A DNA stretch of 18,278 bases. Source: DATKMG01 sp041476565 (GTDB lineage Bacteria > Acidobacteriota > Terriglobia > Versatilivoradales > Versatilivoraceae). The notes below the pieces were generated by a model. That model was not told where the DNA came from, ran no database searches, and was given only the letters and a program-made list of their open reading frames with translations. Each line of letters opens with the position of its first letter. Position 1 is the stretch's first letter. This document shows positions 15,392 to 18,278 of this stretch, piece by piece. The position numbers were made by a program, and so were the translations under genes. The DNA lies in the NCBI GenBank assembly GCA_041476565.1, contig JBGOTQ010000130.1, positions 1 to 18,278 on the forward strand, read 5' to 3'.

Positions 15392-16537
15392 CTACATCTC
15401 GCGCCTAGCCTCGTCTGCATCCTCTGCCAGATCCTTTAGGAGTTCAAAGAATTGGGGCGATTGACCGATGAAAAGCCCGTTTGCCGTCAGAGCGTTAAGC
15501 GCACCCATTGCAGCCCCTTTTGTCTCGGTAGGACGAATGATCGAACATACCGGGAACTTTCGGCTGAGGAATGGGCATGGCTCAGGCATGATTAAGTTAG
15601 TCTGAAAGTCCTCTCCGCCAAAAGGAGTGGCATTGAGGTCCGGAAACACCAACCCATTCGTGGGGTCAGTCAGAGGAAGAGCATTTCCCGCCTTGTCCTG
15701 CCAAGTCTGAAAGTGGGCTGTTTCGGTTGGACCAATGCTGAGCAAGATTCGCAGAACCTCCGGGTGAGTTACCCTCTGAGCCAGCGACGGGTACAGGCTG
15801 GTGCCACCTTGCTCGATAAAAGCAAAGTGAAATCCCGCCGTGTTGGCGATCGCTTGGATGTGGGCAGAAGGGGCTATATCAGCATCAGTTCGGGGAATTC
15901 CCGGAAACTGCCCAGTGCTCAAACCCGGGACTGCTTGGGGAAACTTGAAAGCGGGGTCGAGATCAGGGTTGTTCGAGCGGCCGCGGTACCGCGTCCACCA
16001 ACTGGTGTCAACGGTGAGCTGCATGAGGTTCGTGAGCCGCCCGATTTGCTGGGCCCCTGTCGCTTGGCTGCTCGGCAAGGTACGAAACTGGTCCAGATTC
16101 ACCGTGTCGGCACCCTTCGAAGCCAGGTACGCGTTGATGAACTGGAAGTGAGTCATCTCATCCTCCGTATTGTCGTGGATATACTGAGACATGTCGCCGT
16201 CGAGAACCTCCAGGGCAGCGATATAGGCAGCACTCCCACTCCCCCCTGGGACTTCATTGTCTGGGACACCCCCGAGTTCGTTGTACTGTTGCCACACATC
16301 GGTCTCGAGAATTTCGGCCGCAGCCAGGAACCTGAGAATTGCAGCGTCCCCCTTGCTGAGGCGGCCACTCTTTTCCTCTTTTCCCTCTTCATCTTTATCA
16401 TCTTTGCCGAAGACGTATACACTATTGGACAGCATACCGGCACCAACGGTTGCCGTTCCTGCTGCCACCAACCCTTTCTTGATGAATGAGCGTCGGTTAG
16501 TAGACCGCGCCAGGCTATTTAGTAGTTGTTCTTTCAC
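15392..16537 (-). CDS. Tat-exported ferritin-like domain protein
   Basis: 381 residues from a GTG start that is preceded by a strong GGGGGA. The N-terminus STNRRSFIKKGLVAAGTATVGAG is a Tat signal, so the protein is probably exported folded, with metal. The lysine- and glutamate-rich stretch 45-57 is a linker. The rest resembles the ferritin-like domain family PF13668: AAEILETDVWQQY (about 73-85), DNTEDEMTHFQF (E125, E127, H130), FIEQGG (E242) and GPTETAHFQTW (E272, H275) supply Glu/His pairs that could bind a di-iron site. The function of this exported group is not established; metal or oxidative-stress handling is inferred. It lies upstream of the Rieske/cytochrome b genes on the same strand, which may mean a link to respiration. 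Confidence in family is good and in role low. Confidence 0.75.
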   Translation of the reverse strand: MKEQLLNSLARSTNRRSFIKKGLVAAGTATVGAGMLSNSVYVFGKDDKDEEGKEEKSGRLSKGDAAILRFLAAAEILETDVWQQYNELGGVPDNEVPGGSGSAAYIAALEVLDGDMSQYIHDNTEDEMTHFQFINAYLASKGADTVNLDQFRTLPSSQATGAQQIGRLTNLMQLTVDTSWWTRYRGRSNNPDLDPAFKFPQAVPGLSTGQFPGIPRTDADIAPSAHIQAIANTAGFHFAFIEQGGTSLYPSLAQRVTHPEVLRILLSIGPTETAHFQTWQDKAGNALPLTDPTNGLVFPDLNATPFGGEDFQTNLIMPEPCPFLSRKFPVCSIIRPTETKGAAMGALNALTANGLFIGQSPQFFELLKDLAEDADEARREM

Positions 16538-16803
16538 GCTATCCCCCTTTCTTAAACGTCATTTTCTTGTTTCCCCCCCCGCATCGCGGGATGGGTATCT
16601 CGATTGGTTGTCGGAGCCTTCAGACAGGCTCTTTTGGCACCTCGGACTTTCACCGAGGTGGGTTAACATACAAAGCAGATACTTAAGAGTTACCAGAAGT
16701 GGCTTAACAAAGGGTATGATTGTGCTTGACTGGTCGAAATGTTATGGTGAAAGGCGTATTGCTAAGATTTGGCAGTCAGTGTTGGGACGCGTCGAATTAA
16801 CCC
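16538..16803. other. Upstream region of ferritin-like gene with two hairpins
   Basis: About 266 bases between divergent genes. GAGCC/GGCTC (16614-16618, 16627-16631) followed by TTTT on the plus strand is terminator-like but has no obvious plus-strand gene before it. CACCTCGG/CCGAGGTG (16638-16645, 16653-16660) is a perfect eight-base stem with a seven-base loop. Either could be a 5' leader structure of the minus-strand ferritin-like transcript. Confidence 0.4.
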
Positions 16804-17130
16804 ATGAAACCCAGCCGAAAAGACACCCGGCCAATTCCCTCATTTGTTGAACGTCATGGATTCTACCAGGATATCATGATCTACAAGGACACCACCAGCC
16901 AGTCTCTTGATGCGGGAGAGTCTCAGCGGTTCTTGGAATCCTATGAAAGACTTAGACCTACGCTCGGGTATGTCTCTTACACGGATATATCAAAGGCATT
17001 GAGGGTGACGCCGCAACAAATCATGCAACATGTCAAGTTTCTCCATGTTCACTCTAAGGAGTGGATAGTTCGCTTCTCTTACAATCGCAACAATGAAAAC
17101 GTTTTCTTCAAATTGGTCAAACGGTCTTGA
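16804..17130 (+). CDS. Hypothetical small protein, possible winged-helix
   Basis: 108 residues, not recognised. The middle, YVSYTDISKALRVTPQQIMQHVKFL (about 57-81), reads like two helices with a turn, and the end, WIVRFSYNRNNENVFFKLVKRS, like a beta-hairpin; together they could form a winged helix, but no family name is supported. It has no signal peptide or membrane segment. SD support at 16804 is weak; an ATG at 16876 gives an 84-residue version with GGATATC before it. It converges closely (15 bases) with the following oxidoreductase gene. It may be a real small gene or a chance frame. Confidence 0.45.
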   Translation: MKPSRKDTRPIPSFVERHGFYQDIMIYKDTTSQSLDAGESQRFLESYERLRPTLGYVSYTDISKALRVTPQQIMQHVKFLHVHSKEWIVRFSYNRNNENVFFKLVKRS

Positions 17131-17145
17131 GCGATTAAGTCCGAT

Positions 17146-18186
17146 TTACACCTTCAATTCCGACAGCTTGACACTCCGCTTCTCTTTGGCCGAAAGGTCG
17201 GCCGCGAAGACCACACGATGACTTTCAAAGGCGGTGTCAAAGTCGGTCAACGGCATCGGTTCGTTCTTGTTGAGGCTGTCTATGAAGGCCTGGAATTGGG
17301 GTTGATAGGGATGGTCGCTGACATCTCCGGAGTCAATCAGGGCGGTCTCCAGCGTGCTCCAGCGATTTTTAGACATGCCGCTCAGCTTTTGACTGTAAAA
17401 GCGGTTATCCAGCAGGCTTCCCAAACTCCCCACCAGATGAATATGGAAATAATAGGGCTGCAAGCAATCTATTACCGATGATACCTTGCCAATCTTGCCT
17501 CCTTTGAACTTCAGGATCGTGACAGTCGCAGTGTCATACTCGTAGGGCTTAAACACCGCATTGCAGGAGCGACCACCATAGGTGGTCACCTCTTCAACTT
17601 CCTCATTCATGAAATACAACAGCCCGTCCAAAGCATGGCATCCCGCCGTCAGAAGGCTGCTCCCGCCAAAGTCTTTCTTGATATTCCAGCTGTACAGTTG
17701 GTACCAAGGGCCGATGCCGTGGTAATAATCGACCTCTCCAAAGTGGATATCACCCAACAATCCATCCGAAATACAAGAGTGGATCAAATTGAAATGTTGG
17801 CTGTAGCGTACTTCAAAACAGACACAGGCTTGGACCCCTGTTTGATGGATGGCATCCCGCATTGCCTTCGCTTCCTCAAAGGTCAGGGAAATGGGTTTCT
17901 CAATGATCAAGTGCTTTCCAGCCTTCGCTGCTGCAATGGCCTGCGGCGGGTGCAGGGGATGAGGCGTACAGATGTCTACAATGTTCACCTTGGGATCAGC
18001 CAGCATAGCCTCATAACTGGTGTAAGCCCTGAGCGGTAACCCATATTGCTTCTCCAGTTCCGCCTCATTGAGTGAACGGCGGGAACAGACAGCAGTTACG
18101 TTGGCGCCCTGGACCGATTTGAAAGCTTCGATGTGAGCTCCGGCGACCCAACCGAGTCCGACGATGCCAATATTCCAATCCTTCAT
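17146..18186 (-). CDS. Gfo/Idh/MocA family oxidoreductase (cytoplasmic)
   Basis: 346 residues, with no signal peptide. The start MKDWNIGIVGLGWVAGAHIEAF is the NAD(P)-binding Rossmann segment; IIEKPIS (about 94-100) is the conserved EKP with the likely catalytic lysine; GGSSLLTAGCHALD (about 174-187) carries H184 and D186, matching the usual GG-G-H-D block. The family oxidises or reduces sugars, inositols and amino-sugar derivatives, so the substrate is not assigned. Unlike the GH109-like protein at 6482-7882, it lacks the Tat signal and GH109 text, so it is probably a true dehydrogenase. The start is supported by AGGGGGAA upstream. No operon partner is visible within the window. Confidence 0.85.
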   Translation of the reverse strand: MKDWNIGIVGLGWVAGAHIEAFKSVQGANVTAVCSRRSLNEAELEKQYGLPLRAYTSYEAMLADPKVNIVDICTPHPLHPPQAIAAAKAGKHLIIEKPISLTFEEAKAMRDAIHQTGVQACVCFEVRYSQHFNLIHSCISDGLLGDIHFGEVDYYHGIGPWYQLYSWNIKKDFGGSSLLTAGCHALDGLLYFMNEEVEEVTTYGGRSCNAVFKPYEYDTATVTILKFKGGKIGKVSSVIDCLQPYYFHIHLVGSLGSLLDNRFYSQKLSGMSKNRWSTLETALIDSGDVSDHPYQPQFQAFIDSLNKNEPMPLTDFDTAFESHRVVFAADLSAKEKRSVKLSELKV

Positions 18187-18278
18187 AGTCTGAGTTCCCC
18201 CTGTCCCAATAGACTCACGGTCTAGTCTTAGTGTTCCTCTTTATACCATGTAGTTCTCAATTCCAGCTCTACTTGAGT

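Noticed and set aside
15713..16489. A 258-residue plus-strand open frame.
   Set aside because: It is opposite the ferritin-like gene, which has a Tat signal, metal-binding residues and an SD. The plus-strand product has no recognisable features.

Overview
The window looks like bacterial chromosome from a Gram-negative, probably Acidobacteriota-like organism, most likely metagenome-assembled. The evidence is indirect: mid-50s GC by eye, Shine-Dalgarno (SD) sites before most genes, Tat-type signals on a Gfo/Idh-fold glycosidase and a ferritin-like protein, multihaem cytochromes, a Rieske/cytochrome b6-type complex, and the mix of sialidase, GH109-like, ceramidase-like and amidohydrolase genes common in soil Acidobacteria and relatives. 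No rRNA, intact tRNA, CRISPR array or phage module was found.

Layout. At 3-251 the C-terminal end of a transposase enters from the left edge. At 456-2962 (minus strand) lie an exported BNR/Asp-box sialidase-like protein and a multi-pass HGSNAT-type acetyltransferase-like protein. At 3210-6301 (plus strand) is a surface-glycan pair: a methyltransferase-GT2 fusion interrupted by one in-frame TGA, overlapping by one base with a GT39/ArnT-like membrane glycosyltransferase. At 6482-10911 are a Tat-exported GH109-like protein (minus), a secreted amidohydrolase (plus) and a secreted ceramidase-like protein (minus). The GH109 and amidohydrolase genes diverge around two matched stem-loops; hairpins also sit between the convergent gene pairs. 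At 11322-16537 is a respiratory block: an octahaem cytochrome of the hydroxylamine oxidoreductase (HAO) superfamily (plus) converges on a minus-strand set of Tat ferritin-like protein, Rieske protein and a cytochrome b6/subunit IV/dihaem cytochrome c fusion. At 16804-18186 are a small unrecognised ORF and a cytoplasmic Gfo/Idh/MocA oxidoreductase.

How the parts may work together. Sialidase, GH109-like glycosidase, ceramidase-like hydrolase and the acetyltransferase-like membrane protein could all act on sialylated or GalNAc-containing glycoconjugates outside the cytoplasm, but they are not one operon. The GT2 domain resembles enzymes that make polyprenyl-phosphate sugars, and GT39 enzymes use such donors, so those neighbours form a plausible pathway. 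The HAO-family cytochrome beside a compact bc-type complex is the most interesting unit. It may be a periplasmic nitrogen-oxide or hydroxylamine redox module linked to the quinol pool, although the two halves are transcribed toward each other and the direction of electron flow cannot be read from sequence. The complex has b6-type haem-ligand spacing but PAWY in place of the usual PEWY at the quinol-oxidation site.
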